64,000 nt of DNA from Halorussus salilacus (GCF_024138125.1 NZ_CP099993.1:248001-312000), one strand, 5' to 3'. Shown: positions 24,281 through 32,449, counted from the first letter of the stretch. The notes: generated by a model not told the origin, from the letters alone. Program-made: numbers and translations.

Positions 24281-24400
24281 ATGTCACGCGGGATGGAGAT
24301 GCGGGTCATCCTGCTCACCGCGGTCCTGCTGTTCGGCGCTGACAGACTGCCGACGCCACGTCGCGCGCGCGACGTGGCGTCGGACGACGAGTCCGAAAAC
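24281..24400 (+). pseudogene. Possible tatA-derived fragment ending in a palindrome
   Basis: From the ATG at 24281 the reading frame gives MEMRVILLTAVLLFGADRLP after four residues. This closely resembles the hinge of TatA (hydrophobic helix, then FGxxxLP). The amphipathic helix expected next (LARSLG-type) is replaced by TPRRARDVASDDE, encoded across a perfect 34-bp palindrome (24350-24383). The frame then runs on antisense through the MaoC gene, so a normal end is lacking. Best read as a truncated, non-functional tatA relic; a chance hydrophobic ORF is the alternative. Confidence 0.4.
24350..24383. repeat. Perfect palindrome, 17-nt arms, no loop
   Basis: Lies between the tatA-like fragment and the end of the MaoC gene (stop at 24416 on the minus strand). 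Could also serve as a terminator for the thiolase operon. Confidence 0.92.
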
Positions 24401-24415
24401 GACCGCGCTGTCGGC

Positions 24416-24796
24416 TCACTTCCGAACGAGACCCTCGACGGTCCCCCGCATCGCCACCCCTCCGCCCTCCTTCTCGCAGACGACCGACGCCGCGAGGTCG
24501 TAGCGATTGTCCCGCTCCTCGACGCGCTCGATTTCTATCCGACAGACCACCGTCTCGCCGGTGTAGACCGGTCGGACGAACTCGAACGCCATCGACCGAC
24601 CGAGGACTTCGAGGTCGCCGCCGATTTTCGTGGGCATCGTGGCCGTGAGCAGGCCGTGGACCAGCAGGCGTCCCTCCTCGTCGGGGTCGAGGTGGCGCGG
24701 TTGCTCGTCGCCGGAGAGGTCGGCGAACCGACGCACGTCCTCGGGCGTGAAAGTGCGTTCGAAGGTTCGAGTGTCGCCCTCCGAGGGTGGCGTCAT
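24416..24796 (-). CDS. MaoC-like hot-dog (R)-enoyl hydratase
   Basis: 126 residues, a single hot-dog domain. Motif ADLSGDEQPRHLD (about 25-37) holds the Asp and His positions that act in hydration of enoyl-CoA, followed by LLVHGLLTATMPTKI, typical of MaoC dehydratases. It is last in a thiolase, DUF35 and MaoC operon, 12 bp after the DUF35 stop. This combination suggests a CoA-thioester pathway such as fatty acid or steroid-like degradation or PHA precursor supply. Substrate unknown. Confidence 0.85.
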   Translation of the reverse strand: MTPPSEGDTRTFERTFTPEDVRRFADLSGDEQPRHLDPDEEGRLLVHGLLTATMPTKIGGDLEVLGRSMAFEFVRPVYTGETVVCRIEIERVEERDNRYDLAASVVCEKEGGGVAMRGTVEGLVRK

Positions 24797-24808
24797 CGGG
24801 ATTCCCGT

Positions 24809-25216
24809 TCACACCGGTTCGAACCGGTAGCCGTCCCAGTCCTGACTCTCCTTCTCCCGGATTCCGGCCTCGGGGTCGCGCAGTTCCTCGGCGTACACCG
24901 GCCGGACCTCGTCGCCGATTTCGACCTCCGAATCCTCGACGACCTGCCCGATGGCGCGCACCGTCTCGGCTCCGTCGGACTCCGCCCCGCTCGACGAGGC
25001 GCTCTGCGCCTCGTCGAGCGAGAACTCCACGATTGCGAGCGTGTTGGGCTGACGGACCCCCGGCGGGGTCGCGGTGCTGGTCGTCCACGTCACGACCTCG
25101 CCGATTTCCTCGGCGAGTTCGACGGCCGATTCCTGTGGCTCTCCGCACTCCGGGCAGAGCTCGTGACCGGGGTACGTGAGGTGGCCGTTCGGACAGCGGT
25201 GTGCTTGCAGTGTCAT
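24809..25216 (-). CDS. DUF35 protein: zinc ribbon plus OB-fold acyl-CoA binding partner of thiolase
   Basis: 135 residues. An N-terminal zinc ribbon (CPNGHLTYPGHELCPECG; ligands Cys, Cys, Cys with a His) is followed by an OB fold. In archaea such proteins bridge thiolase and HMG-CoA synthase and channel acetoacetyl-CoA. Here the partner is the thiolase encoded 1 bp upstream, and no HMG-CoA synthase is adjacent. A Ser/Ala/Gly-rich insert DEAQSASSSGAESDGAE sits inside the OB fold and is encoded by a 15-nt-arm hairpin (24988-25020). Confidence 0.85.
   Translation of the reverse strand: MTLQAHRCPNGHLTYPGHELCPECGEPQESAVELAEEIGEVVTWTTSTATPPGVRQPNTLAIVEFSLDEAQSASSSGAESDGAETVRAIGQVVEDSEVEIGDEVRPVYAEELRDPEAGIREKESQDWDGYRFEPV
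24988..25020. repeat. Perfect hairpin, 15-nt arms, 3-nt loop (TCT)
   Basis: Inside the DUF35 gene; encodes LDEAQSASSSG on the minus strand. Confidence 0.92.
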
Positions 25217-25217
25217 C

Positions 25218-26375
25218 TCAGGGTTCCTCCAGAATGGTGGTGGTCACGCAGTTGCCGAATCCGCCGACGTTGCAGGCCAGACCGACCTCGGCCTCGACCT
25301 GCCGCGCCCCGGCGTCCCCGAGCAACTGCCGGTGGAGTTCGTACGCCTGTGCGACCCCGCTCGCGCCGAGGGGGTGGCCCTTCGACTTGAGGCCGCCGGA
25401 GGTGTTTATCGGGAGGTCGCCGTCGCGGTCGGTGACGCCCTCCTCGACCGCCTTCCAGCCCTCGCCCTGCTCGAAGAAGCCCACGGCCTCGCTCTGGAGG
25501 AATTCGAGGATGGTGAACATGTCGTGTAGCTCCGCCACGTCCACGTCGTCGGGACCCCTCCCGGCCATCTCGTAGGCCTGCTCGGAGCTCTCGACCGCGC
25601 CGCCCATCACCGTTGGGTCCTCGCGCTCGTGGACGACGTGGGTGTCGGTCGCGCCGCCGATGCCCGAGACGACGGTGTACTCGCCCTCGCCGACGTACTC
25701 TCTCGCCACCGACTCGGGACAGAACAGCAGGCCCGCGCTCCCGTCCGTGATGGGGCAGAAGTCGTAGAGTCGAAGCGGGTCGGCCACGATGGGCGAGTCC
25801 ATCACCGTCTCCAAGTCCACTTCCTTGCGGAACTGGGCGTGAGGGTTGTCGAGACCGTTCTTGTGGTTCTTGACCGCCACCTTCGCCAGACTCTCGCGCG
25901 GGGCGTCGTACTCGTGGAGGTACCGTCGAGCCGTCAGGCCCGCGAAACTCGGGAGCGTCACGCCGTGCTTGTACTCGGCGGGATGCGTGAGCGAGGCGAT
26001 TACGTCGGTGGCCTCCGCGGTGGTCCGGTGGGTCATCTTCTCGCCGCCGACCAGCAGGGTCATCTCGGAGGCCCCGGAAGCGACCGACTGCCACGCGGCG
26101 TAGATGCCCGCGCCGCCCGACGCGCTCGTCTGGTCGACGCGCTGGGTGTAGGCCGGGAGTGCGCCGAGGTCGTGGGCCAGGGCGTTGGGCACGCCGGTCT
26201 GGCCCTCGAACTCGCCGCTCGCCATGTTCGAGACGTACAGGTGTTCGACATCGTCGGGAGCCACGTCGGCGTCGGCGAGGCACTCGCGCCCGGCCTGCGC
26301 GAGGAGTTCGCGCACCCAGGCGTCGCGCTCGCCGAACTTCGTCATCGAGGCTCCGATGATCGCGACACGGTCCAT
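25218..26375 (-). CDS. Thiolase-family acyl-CoA acetyltransferase (SCP-x/archaeal type)
   Basis: 385 residues, starting MDRVAIIGASMTKFGERD. The nucleophilic Cys expected near residue 85-90 is replaced in this region by DQTSASGGAGIYAAW, where Ser-Ala-Ser-Gly-Gly stands in the usual Cys-x-Ser-Gly position. The other active-site elements are present: NTSGGLKSKGHPLGASG with catalytic His near 335, and LACNVGGFGNC with the second Cys. Loss of the first Cys is known in non-thiolytic SCP2-thiolase-like proteins, so this may be an aldolase or condensing partner rather than a classical thiolase. It heads the operon with DUF35 and MaoC, with 1 bp between genes. Confidence 0.85.
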   Translation of the reverse strand: MDRVAIIGASMTKFGERDAWVRELLAQAGRECLADADVAPDDVEHLYVSNMASGEFEGQTGVPNALAHDLGALPAYTQRVDQTSASGGAGIYAAWQSVASGASEMTLLVGGEKMTHRTTAEATDVIASLTHPAEYKHGVTLPSFAGLTARRYLHEYDAPRESLAKVAVKNHKNGLDNPHAQFRKEVDLETVMDSPIVADPLRLYDFCPITDGSAGLLFCPESVAREYVGEGEYTVVSGIGGATDTHVVHEREDPTVMGGAVESSEQAYEMAGRGPDDVDVAELHDMFTILEFLQSEAVGFFEQGEGWKAVEEGVTDRDGDLPINTSGGLKSKGHPLGASGVAQAYELHRQLLGDAGARQVEAEVGLACNVGGFGNCVTTTILEEP

Positions 26376-26476
26376 ACCCTTCCGATGACGAAGAAGGGGT
26401 TTATAATTCGGGGGTCGGCCTGCGTCGTCCCGGGAGGGGGAATTAAGCCCGCGCGGTCACATCGAACCGACCAGAG

Positions 26477-26776
26477 ATGACGCGCGCGAACCCCGACGAG
26501 ACGGTGACGGTCGAACTCCGGTTCTACGCGCCGTTCCGGGACGCGGTGGGCGAGAAGACGGTCGCGCTCGACCTCCCCGCGGGCGCGACGCTCGGCGACG
26601 CGCTCGCGCGCGTCGCCGAGCGCCACCCGGAAGTAGAGGGGAAGCTACTGGACGACGAAGGGGAAGTTCGCCGCGGCGTCCGGGCGCTCCGGAACGGAAA
26701 CGAGCGCGCCGAGGCCGACGACCGACTCGACGACGGCGACGAGGTGAGCTTCACGACGCCGATTCACGGCGGATGA
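26477..26776 (+). CDS. MoaD/SAMP-like ubiquitin-fold small modifier or sulfur carrier
   Basis: 99 residues with a beta-grasp fold: VTVELRFYAPFRDAVGEKTV at the start and a C-terminal Gly-Gly (TPIHGG) that can be adenylated by an E1-like UbaA enzyme. Haloarchaeal relatives act as SAMP protein modifiers or as MoaD in molybdopterin synthesis. Which role applies cannot be told here, as no moaE neighbour is visible. An aldehyde:ferredoxin oxidoreductase that needs molybdopterin or tungstopterin lies about 2.3 kb downstream, across a low-GC island. Confidence 0.88.
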   Translation: MTRANPDETVTVELRFYAPFRDAVGEKTVALDLPAGATLGDALARVAERHPEVEGKLLDDEGEVRRGVRALRNGNERAEADDRLDDGDEVSFTTPIHGG

Positions 26777-26934
26777 GAGCACCGGAAAATACAGTAGATA
26801 AATGGATAGACCACAATTCGATAGCACAATAGTAACATCTAATCCATGCCCCCATTTCGTGATATAATATCCAAATAAAAAATAGAAGTGATTGGACACA
26901 AAACAGATAAACGAATAGGAGATGTGTTAGGATA

Positions 26935-27471
26935 ATGGATAGACGTATACCTTCAGCGACTCTCGGAATATTCGGGATAGTAGCATTACTCGCTCCGTCA
27001 GCCATAGACGGACTAATGTCTAACACCATTCCTTTCTTTCTCGGATTTGGGCCGGACTTCGTTCAACGGCTAGGAGCTACGTTCGTCATTTTGATAGCGA
27101 CGAACGAACTCATCGTCGTCAGTAAAGTTCGACTCGAGGTGGCTCACGGGGTTTTGTCGATAGTTATGTTATCACTGCTCAGCCTTACCCTTCTCGGAAC
27201 CGATATTCTCACCGAGGAGGGTACGCTACTGATTGTAAGTCATACGCTTCCGTATCTGTTCGCAATTGCCCGTACACGTCGACAGCGACTAAATAGTTCA
27301 TTTCTATTCGTTGTCTTACCAATTGTTGGGTACATCGCCCTCGAAACATTCGACGGCGCTCCCCCAACCAGAGAAGCGGTCGTTATACCATTTATCGGGC
27401 TTCTATTCGGTTTACCACTCGCCGCAGTCGGCTGGGTCACGAGAAAACAAAGCAAATATAGTTCCGACTGA
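26935..27471 (+). CDS. Small multi-pass membrane protein in a low-GC island
   Basis: 178 residues with five or six predicted membrane helices and a short polar C-terminus (RKQSKYSSD). No signature was recognised. Its base composition is clearly poorer in GC than the neighbours, with codons such as ATA, TTA and AGA, which the surrounding genes avoid. This suggests acquisition from elsewhere. It reads toward the two island genes on the other strand. Its promoter region (26777-26934) is AT-rich. Confidence 0.65.
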   Translation: MDRRIPSATLGIFGIVALLAPSAIDGLMSNTIPFFLGFGPDFVQRLGATFVILIATNELIVVSKVRLEVAHGVLSIVMLSLLSLTLLGTDILTEEGTLLIVSHTLPYLFAIARTRRQRLNSSFLFVVLPIVGYIALETFDGAPPTREAVVIPFIGLLFGLPLAAVGWVTRKQSKYSSD

Positions 27472-27505
27472 ACTCAAACGTGCGCCTCAAAAAAGAGTGA
27501 GAATA

Positions 27506-28249
27506 TTAGGGAGTTGAAAGTTCAGAGACCGATACGTTCCCGTGATTTCGGATGGCAAGTCCTTTCCTAACTGTTGCGGTCATCGTTGTGCGGGTATCTT
27601 TGATTTCTCCGTCTTTCTTTTCGACTCGGCGAGCTAGGATCTCTGCGTTCGTTTCTCCAACTTCAATCACGGTGCGTTCACCGTCTGGGATAGTATGGGA
27701 CTTATTTGCGACCTCTGCTGTCACTGTAGCCGACCCCGCCTCCGGTCGGGTTTCTATGTTTGTGCTCGGGCGAGTAACAGCACTCTCAAGCATGACAGCA
27801 CTTTTTGGTCGCATGTCCTCTTCAATCTGGGTTGTCAGTGAAGACGTTCGCTCGGATGGAATAGTGACCTCCGAGGCACTATCTTTTGGCTGTTTCCCGC
27901 CCGGAGCGACACCAGGGAACCGAATTACGTTTTCACTGCGTCCGTGAGATGCGACGACGGCGTTCGCTGACAGAATCCCATCTTTAAATTCGGGAAGAGA
28001 GTTCTCCATGAGGTAAAGGACCCCGTCTTCTACGTGGTAATCCTTCGGTGTACAGACGACACCATTTCGGGTACGGAGTCCACACTTGCTGGTATCTGTG
28101 ATTTCTGCGACTGGTGTCGTTTCTACGAACCGTATCGTTTTACCGGTTTTTCGGGCAAGAACCTCGCTGGTAGACACACTACTAGTAAGGCCAGCCGCGA
28201 CCGCGGCTTGAAGCACCGACCGTCGAGTTACAGTATTTTCTTCACTCAT
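27506..28249 (-). CDS. Tat-exported protein of unknown function, low-GC island
   Basis: 247 residues from the ATG giving MSEENTVTRRSVLQ. A Tat signal (TRRSVLQAAVAAGL, residues 7-20) leads to a mature protein with no membrane helix or lipobox. The mature part is beta-rich with two Cys (SKCGLRTRNGVVC) that could pair, and contains ASHGRSENVIRFPGVAPGG in the middle. No family recognised. The gene starts 1 bp after the stop of the zincin-like gene, so the two form an operon. Codon use is much less GC-rich than the rest of the window. Confidence 0.7.
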   Translation of the reverse strand: MSEENTVTRRSVLQAAVAAGLTSSVSTSEVLARKTGKTIRFVETTPVAEITDTSKCGLRTRNGVVCTPKDYHVEDGVLYLMENSLPEFKDGILSANAVVASHGRSENVIRFPGVAPGGKQPKDSASEVTIPSERTSSLTTQIEEDMRPKSAVMLESAVTRPSTNIETRPEAGSATVTAEVANKSHTIPDGERTVIEVGETNAEILARRVEKKDGEIKDTRTTMTATVRKGLAIRNHGNVSVSELSTP

Positions 28250-28250
28250 G

Positions 28251-28997
28251 TTAGTTTTCAGATTTTTTTGCCGAGTACAGGTACGACTGTAACGCACAGT
28301 GTGACAGTTCTTTCACATGACCACTCTTACTTTCTGAATGATTACACGCTCCCCACTCTTTCTGGGCTTTCGGATATCCACTTCCCATGATTGTAATTTT
28401 CCCATCTGTTTGTCGAGTACCGAGGCTATGTTCTTGATCCGGGTGTTCGTTCTTGACTTCTTTATCAGGAAACTGCTCAACGTAATCTTGGAGGTTTTCG
28501 TTCTCCATGTCGAGGAAACTGTGCCCGGGCTCGTGAAGCGGCCAGTTCTCTGCATAGTCCGTATCGTAGGATCTCCAACCTACAACACCGTTAGCACTTA
28601 CTTTCCACCCAAAGTACTCCGGATTGTCTGATGGACCGGGGTCTGGGTTACAGTTATCAATATTGTACGATTCAGCCATGCCACCGTAGTCCGGACTCGT
28701 AACGAGAAGATGGAATCCGGCAACACTATTTTTGTTATTTTCCCCGTCTTTTTTTATCCAATTACAGAGAACGTCTTTTATTCCAACTCCACTTACATTT
28801 GGATGCTCGTCACTTCGTTCAATTCTGGCAACGTGTATCGCATCGTAATCAATGAGTTGGTCGCACAATTTCTTGAGATTCTCGATGTGTCTCGTAGCGA
28901 GCTTGTCTTGGTCTGACGTGTTCGGGTACACGTGGATGGCCAGTTCGGCACTACGGTCGTTGTCTTTGACCTTGTAGTATTTATTATCGTATGACAC
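28251..28997 (-). CDS. Putative zincin-type metallopeptidase, low-GC island
   Basis: 248 residues rich in Asn, Lys and Tyr. The sequence WPLHEPGHSFLDMEN places an HExxH zinc motif at residues 155-159, where the two His would bind zinc and the Glu would be the catalytic base. A third ligand is not certain; the C-terminal Cys- and His-rich part (GACNHSESKSGHVKELSHCAL) offers candidates. There is no signal peptide, although its operon partner has one. It resembles uncharacterised archaeal proteins more than any named peptidase family. Upstream is a very AT-rich 133-bp spacer. Confidence 0.65.
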   Translation of the reverse strand: MSYDNKYYKVKDNDRSAELAIHVYPNTSDQDKLATRHIENLKKLCDQLIDYDAIHVARIERSDEHPNVSGVGIKDVLCNWIKKDGENNKNSVAGFHLLVTSPDYGGMAESYNIDNCNPDPGPSDNPEYFGWKVSANGVVGWRSYDTDYAENWPLHEPGHSFLDMENENLQDYVEQFPDKEVKNEHPDQEHSLGTRQTDGKITIMGSGYPKAQKEWGACNHSESKSGHVKELSHCALQSYLYSAKKSEN

Positions 28998-29130
28998 AAA
29001 GCGGTATAATTACCATAGAAATATAAACATAACTAAATTAAATAAGTATAATTCATACAAGTAATATATTTGTTGTATTATTATATTAGTATATTTTGAA
29101 TAGATTCAATTTGACGTGCTAAATATAGTA
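28998..29130. other. Very AT-rich spacer at the island boundary
   Basis: Mostly A and T, with TATA-like strings. It serves as promoter for the zincin-like gene and marks the abrupt return to high-GC sequence at about 29130. Confidence 0.5.
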
Positions 29131-30771
29131 CTAGATGCGGCTCTCGGGCACCGTCCCGTCGTCGTTCCAGCCCCGGACCTGGTAGTACTTCGAGAGCGCG
29201 TCCTCGAAGTCCGGCAGGTCGTACGGGAGGGTGTCGTCGCTCCGGTCGAAGCCGCGCTGATTGTTGAAGTGGCGTTCGAGTTCGACGGTCCGCGCCCCGA
29301 CCGCGAGCAGGTCCTCGTGGTCGGCGTCGAACAGGGCTTCGAGGCGCTCGGGGGTGACGTAGTCGCTGGAGAACGCACAGACGATGCCGCTGTCCTTGAA
29401 CGCCGCGGCGTTCTCCGACTCGACGAGGTGGGCGGGCTTGCCCTCCAGCCCCTCGGGGTCGAGTTCGCCCGAGTACTCGTCGCCCAGAATCTCGGAGTAC
29501 ATGTGGTCGGCCCCGCTGTTGGAGGTGGCGTAGGAGAGGCCCTGTCCGTGGATGACCCGGCCGTCGTGGGCCGCGAACTCAAGCCCCTTCGACGACCAGT
29601 TCTCGACGCCGAGTTCGTCGTGGGCGCGGTCGACCCCCTCCGCGAGCAGGTCACCGACGCCCTCCCGGACCGCGATCTTCCGGACGAGGTCGTGGACCAA
29701 CTCGGCGTTCCCGAACTCGTCTTCGGCCTTGAGGTACGCCGAGACGGTCACGCCGCAGGAGATGGTGTCGAGGCCGAACTCGTCGCAGAGGTCGTTGGAC
29801 TTCATCACGTCCACGATATCGCCGACGCCCGCACAGGAGCCGAACGCCATCACGGTCTCGAACTCCGGCCCCTCGGTTTCGAGACCGGTCTCCTCGTCGC
29901 GGGTCGGGAGCTTACAGCCGTAGGCGCACTGCGAGCAGGTGCCCCGCTTGTACTTCTTGCCCTCGACCGCGTCGCCGCCGATCTTGTCGGCGTGCTCGAA
30001 CGTGAACTCCGTGAAGTACCGGGTGGGGAGCGAGAACTCGTCGTTGATGAACTCCGTGCCGCCGGTCGTCCCCTGTCGCTTCATCAGGTCGTCGCTCTGG
30101 GCGGCCTCGCGGTGGACCTCCATCTGCACGTCGGGGACCTCGACCGCGGGCGCGGAGTCGCCCGCGAAGCTCACCGTCTTGACGCCCTTCGCGCCCAGCA
30201 CCGCCCCGAGGCCCCCGCGGCCGAACGCCCGGGTGTCGGAGGTCATCAGGCAGGCGAACCGGACCTCGTTCTCGCCCGCCGGGCCGACGGTGACGAGGTT
30301 CTCGGCGTCGAGGCCGCGCTCGTCTCGCAGCCGGTCGGTGGTCGCCGAGACGGTCGCGCCTTCGAGGTCGGGCACCGCCTCGAACTCGACGCCCTCGTCG
30401 GTGACGTGGACCGCGAGCAGTTCGTCGCTCTCGCCGACGAACTCCACGACCGAGTGGCCGGTCTCGACGAAGTTCCGCGAGAGGTACCCGCCCGCGTTGG
30501 TCGAGCGGATGCCGCCGGTCAGCGGCGAGACCGACGTGGCGTTCATCCGGCCGGTGAAGCTCATCCGGGACTGCTGGAGCGGCCCCGACGAGAGGTACAG
30601 GCGGTTCTCCGGCCCGAGCGGGTCGGCGTCGAACGGAATCCGGTCGTGGGCCAGTTTGGTGGCGGCCCCCCGACCCCCGACGAACGAGTCGAGGACGTCG
30701 TCGATGGCCTCGGTGCGCGCCTCGCGTTCGCTCAGGTCGACGGTCAGCAGGGTGCCCTTCGCGCGTAGCAT
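29131..30771 (-). CDS. Aldehyde:ferredoxin oxidoreductase (AOR family)
   Basis: 546 residues, slightly short of the usual 600. The tungsto- or molybdopterin motif GRGGLGAVLGAKGVK (about 185-199) and the cluster cysteines C279-x2-C282-x3-C286 are present, with a later Cys near 339. The enzyme oxidises an aldehyde to a carboxylate and reduces ferredoxin in the cytoplasm. Haloarchaea have several paralogues of unknown preference. Start set at the ATG giving MLRAKGTLLTVDL, which begins the conserved domain. Codons upstream of it are GC-rich but not family-like. It appears to stand alone. Confidence 0.9.
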   Translation of the reverse strand: MLRAKGTLLTVDLSEREARTEAIDDVLDSFVGGRGAATKLAHDRIPFDADPLGPENRLYLSSGPLQQSRMSFTGRMNATSVSPLTGGIRSTNAGGYLSRNFVETGHSVVEFVGESDELLAVHVTDEGVEFEAVPDLEGATVSATTDRLRDERGLDAENLVTVGPAGENEVRFACLMTSDTRAFGRGGLGAVLGAKGVKTVSFAGDSAPAVEVPDVQMEVHREAAQSDDLMKRQGTTGGTEFINDEFSLPTRYFTEFTFEHADKIGGDAVEGKKYKRGTCSQCAYGCKLPTRDEETGLETEGPEFETVMAFGSCAGVGDIVDVMKSNDLCDEFGLDTISCGVTVSAYLKAEDEFGNAELVHDLVRKIAVREGVGDLLAEGVDRAHDELGVENWSSKGLEFAAHDGRVIHGQGLSYATSNSGADHMYSEILGDEYSGELDPEGLEGKPAHLVESENAAAFKDSGIVCAFSSDYVTPERLEALFDADHEDLLAVGARTVELERHFNNQRGFDRSDDTLPYDLPDFEDALSKYYQVRGWNDDGTVPESRI

Positions 30772-30864
30772 ACGTGTAAAGAATCCGCACGGGACCGTAA
30801 AACCGGGGGTAGCGGTAGCCGGAACGGCGGGGTAGTTCGGGGTCGCCGGAACGGAGGGGAGTTC

Positions 30865-30895
30865 GGGTCGCCGGGGCCAGCGGCCCCGGCGACCC
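30865..30895. repeat. Perfect hairpin, 14-nt arms, 3-nt loop (AGC)
   Basis: Intergenic, upstream of the AOR and SUI1 genes. Preceded by near-duplicates of GTTCGGGTCGCCGG. Confidence 0.9.
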
Positions 30896-30976
30896 CCGTG
30901 AGACTCCGAATCCCGAGAAGCTATCAGCTTCCGGACCCGGGGAAGCCTGATGGTCGCGCGCCCGCTACGGTGGACC

Positions 30977-31282
30977 ATGGGGGAAGACGAAGACATCGGC
31001 TCCGTCTCGGGGCTTCCGGACGAACTGGGAATCGACGAGGACCTCGGCCGGGCCGAACAGCGACTGTCGGTCCGGGTCGAGAAGCGAACCTACGGCAAGG
31101 CCGTCACCATCGTGGAGGGGTTCGACGACGCGTCGACCGACGTGTCGGAGCTGTCCTCGGACCTCAAGAGCAGGCTCGCGACCGGCGGCACGGTCGACGA
31201 GGGCCGCATCGAGTTGCAGGGCGACCACCGCGAGCGCGCGGCCGAGACCCTGCGCGAGAAGGGGTTCGCGGTCGAGGAGTAG
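30977..31282 (+). CDS. Translation initiation factor SUI1/eIF1
   Basis: 101 residues. The SUI1 fold is recognised by RVEKRTYGKAVTIVEGFD (about 34-51), LKSRLATGGTVDEGRIELQGDH (67-88) and the ending LREKGFAVEE. It binds the small ribosomal subunit and supports start-codon selection. Start chosen at the ATG giving MGEDEDIG, because an ATG 27 bp upstream would add an unlike segment. The last codons and stop (GCGGTCGAGGAGTAGGT) are repeated 37 bp downstream at about 31306, a small tandem duplication. Confidence 0.9.
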   Translation: MGEDEDIGSVSGLPDELGIDEDLGRAEQRLSVRVEKRTYGKAVTIVEGFDDASTDVSELSSDLKSRLATGGTVDEGRIELQGDHRERAAETLREKGFAVEE

Positions 31283-31338
31283 GTCGGGGGAAAGAGCGCC
31301 GGGCTGCGGTCGAGGAGTAGGTGGCGGGCGAAGGCGAG

Positions 31339-31371
31339 CGCGGCGAACGCGGCGACGCCGCGTTCGCCGCG
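31339..31371. repeat. Perfect hairpin, 15-nt arms, 3-nt loop (GAC)
   Basis: Intergenic between the SUI1 and asparaginase genes. Confidence 0.92.
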
Positions 31372-31410
31372 ACCCCGACGTATTTGGTCCTCCCGCGCGC
31401 GACTCGAACC

Positions 31411-32388
31411 ATGCTCCCGCGCGTCCACGTAATAGCGACCGGCGGCACCATCGCGAGCACGCCCGACGAGGACGGGGCGGCCCCCAGCCTCTCGGGCGAG
31501 GACCTCCTCGAATCCGTTCCGGACCTCTCGACCCACGCCGACCTGAGCGTCGAGTCGGTCTCGAAGGTACCCGGATTCGACGTAAATTTCGAGACGATGG
31601 CCCGCGCGGGCGAGCGCGCGAGCGCGGCGGTCGAGGACGGGGCCGACGCCGTCGTCGTCACCCACGGCACCGACACGATGGCCGAGACCGCCTACTTCCT
31701 CGACCTGACGCGCTCGCTCCCGGTTCCGGTCGTGGTCACCGGCGCACAGCGAAGACTCGACGAGCCGAGTTCCGACGCCCCGGCGAACCTGCTCGCGGCG
31801 GTCCGGGCCGCCACCCACCGCCGGGTCGAGGAGGGCGTCTACGTCGCCTTCGACGACGAACTCCACGCCGCCCGCGACGTGCGGAAGGTCCACACCCACG
31901 AGCTATCTGCGTTCAAATCGCCCAACGACGGCCCGGTCGCCACCCTGACCCGCGCCGGAATTCGGTTCCACCGCGAACCCCAAAGCGAGTCGGTGTACGT
32001 CCCCGCGCAGCGAACCGACGCCCGCGTCGAGATGGTCGTCTCGGCGGCGGGCGTCGACGGCGCGGGGGTCGAGCGCGCCGTGGCCGACGGCGCGGACGGC
32101 CTCGTAGTGGCCGGGACCGGCCTCGGAAACGCGACGAGCGAACTCGGCGAGGCGATAGTCGATGCGATGGACTCGGGCGTCCCGGTCGTCCTGACCTCTC
32201 GCTGTGGCGCGGGGTCCACGGGCGCGGTGTACGGCACCCCGGGCGGCGGAAAGACCCTGCAGGACGCGGGCGCTATCGCGGGCGGCGACCTCGCGCCGTG
32301 GAAGGCGCGGGTGAAGCTGGCGCTCGCGCTGGAGGCAGCGGAGCGTACCGAGGACGTGCCGCGGTACTTCCCCGACCCCGCCGAGTAG
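31411..32388 (+). CDS. ansA: L-asparaginase, type I
   Basis: 325 residues. Both threonine motifs of the family are present: ATGGTIAS (Thr13) near the N-terminus and THGTDTM (Thr87-Asp88). The enzyme deamidates asparagine to aspartate and ammonia. No signal peptide, so it is cytoplasmic. The C-terminal domain contains GTGLGNATSELGEAI and the family-typical TSRCGAGSTGAVYG. The ATG at 31411 is the first that starts the conserved beta strand RVHVIATGG. Confidence 0.92.
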   Translation: MLPRVHVIATGGTIASTPDEDGAAPSLSGEDLLESVPDLSTHADLSVESVSKVPGFDVNFETMARAGERASAAVEDGADAVVVTHGTDTMAETAYFLDLTRSLPVPVVVTGAQRRLDEPSSDAPANLLAAVRAATHRRVEEGVYVAFDDELHAARDVRKVHTHELSAFKSPNDGPVATLTRAGIRFHREPQSESVYVPAQRTDARVEMVVSAAGVDGAGVERAVADGADGLVVAGTGLGNATSELGEAIVDAMDSGVPVVLTSRCGAGSTGAVYGTPGGGKTLQDAGAIAGGDLAPWKARVKLALALEAAERTEDVPRYFPDPAE

Positions 32389-32416
32389 CCGTAACGGAAA
32401 TTCGAGGGAGAACGGG

Positions 32417-32449
32417 GCGCGGTCGCGGCGAGGACCGCCGCGACCGCGC
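32417..32449. repeat. Perfect hairpin, 14-nt arms, 5-nt loop
   Basis: Intergenic, 29 bp past the asparaginase stop, where it could also aid termination. Confidence 0.88.

Noticed and set aside
24281-25390. Full 369-codon plus-strand gene starting with the TatA-like segment
   Set aside because: Beyond about 24400 it is antisense to the MaoC and DUF35 genes, whose families are clear. Only the first part has any protein-like character.
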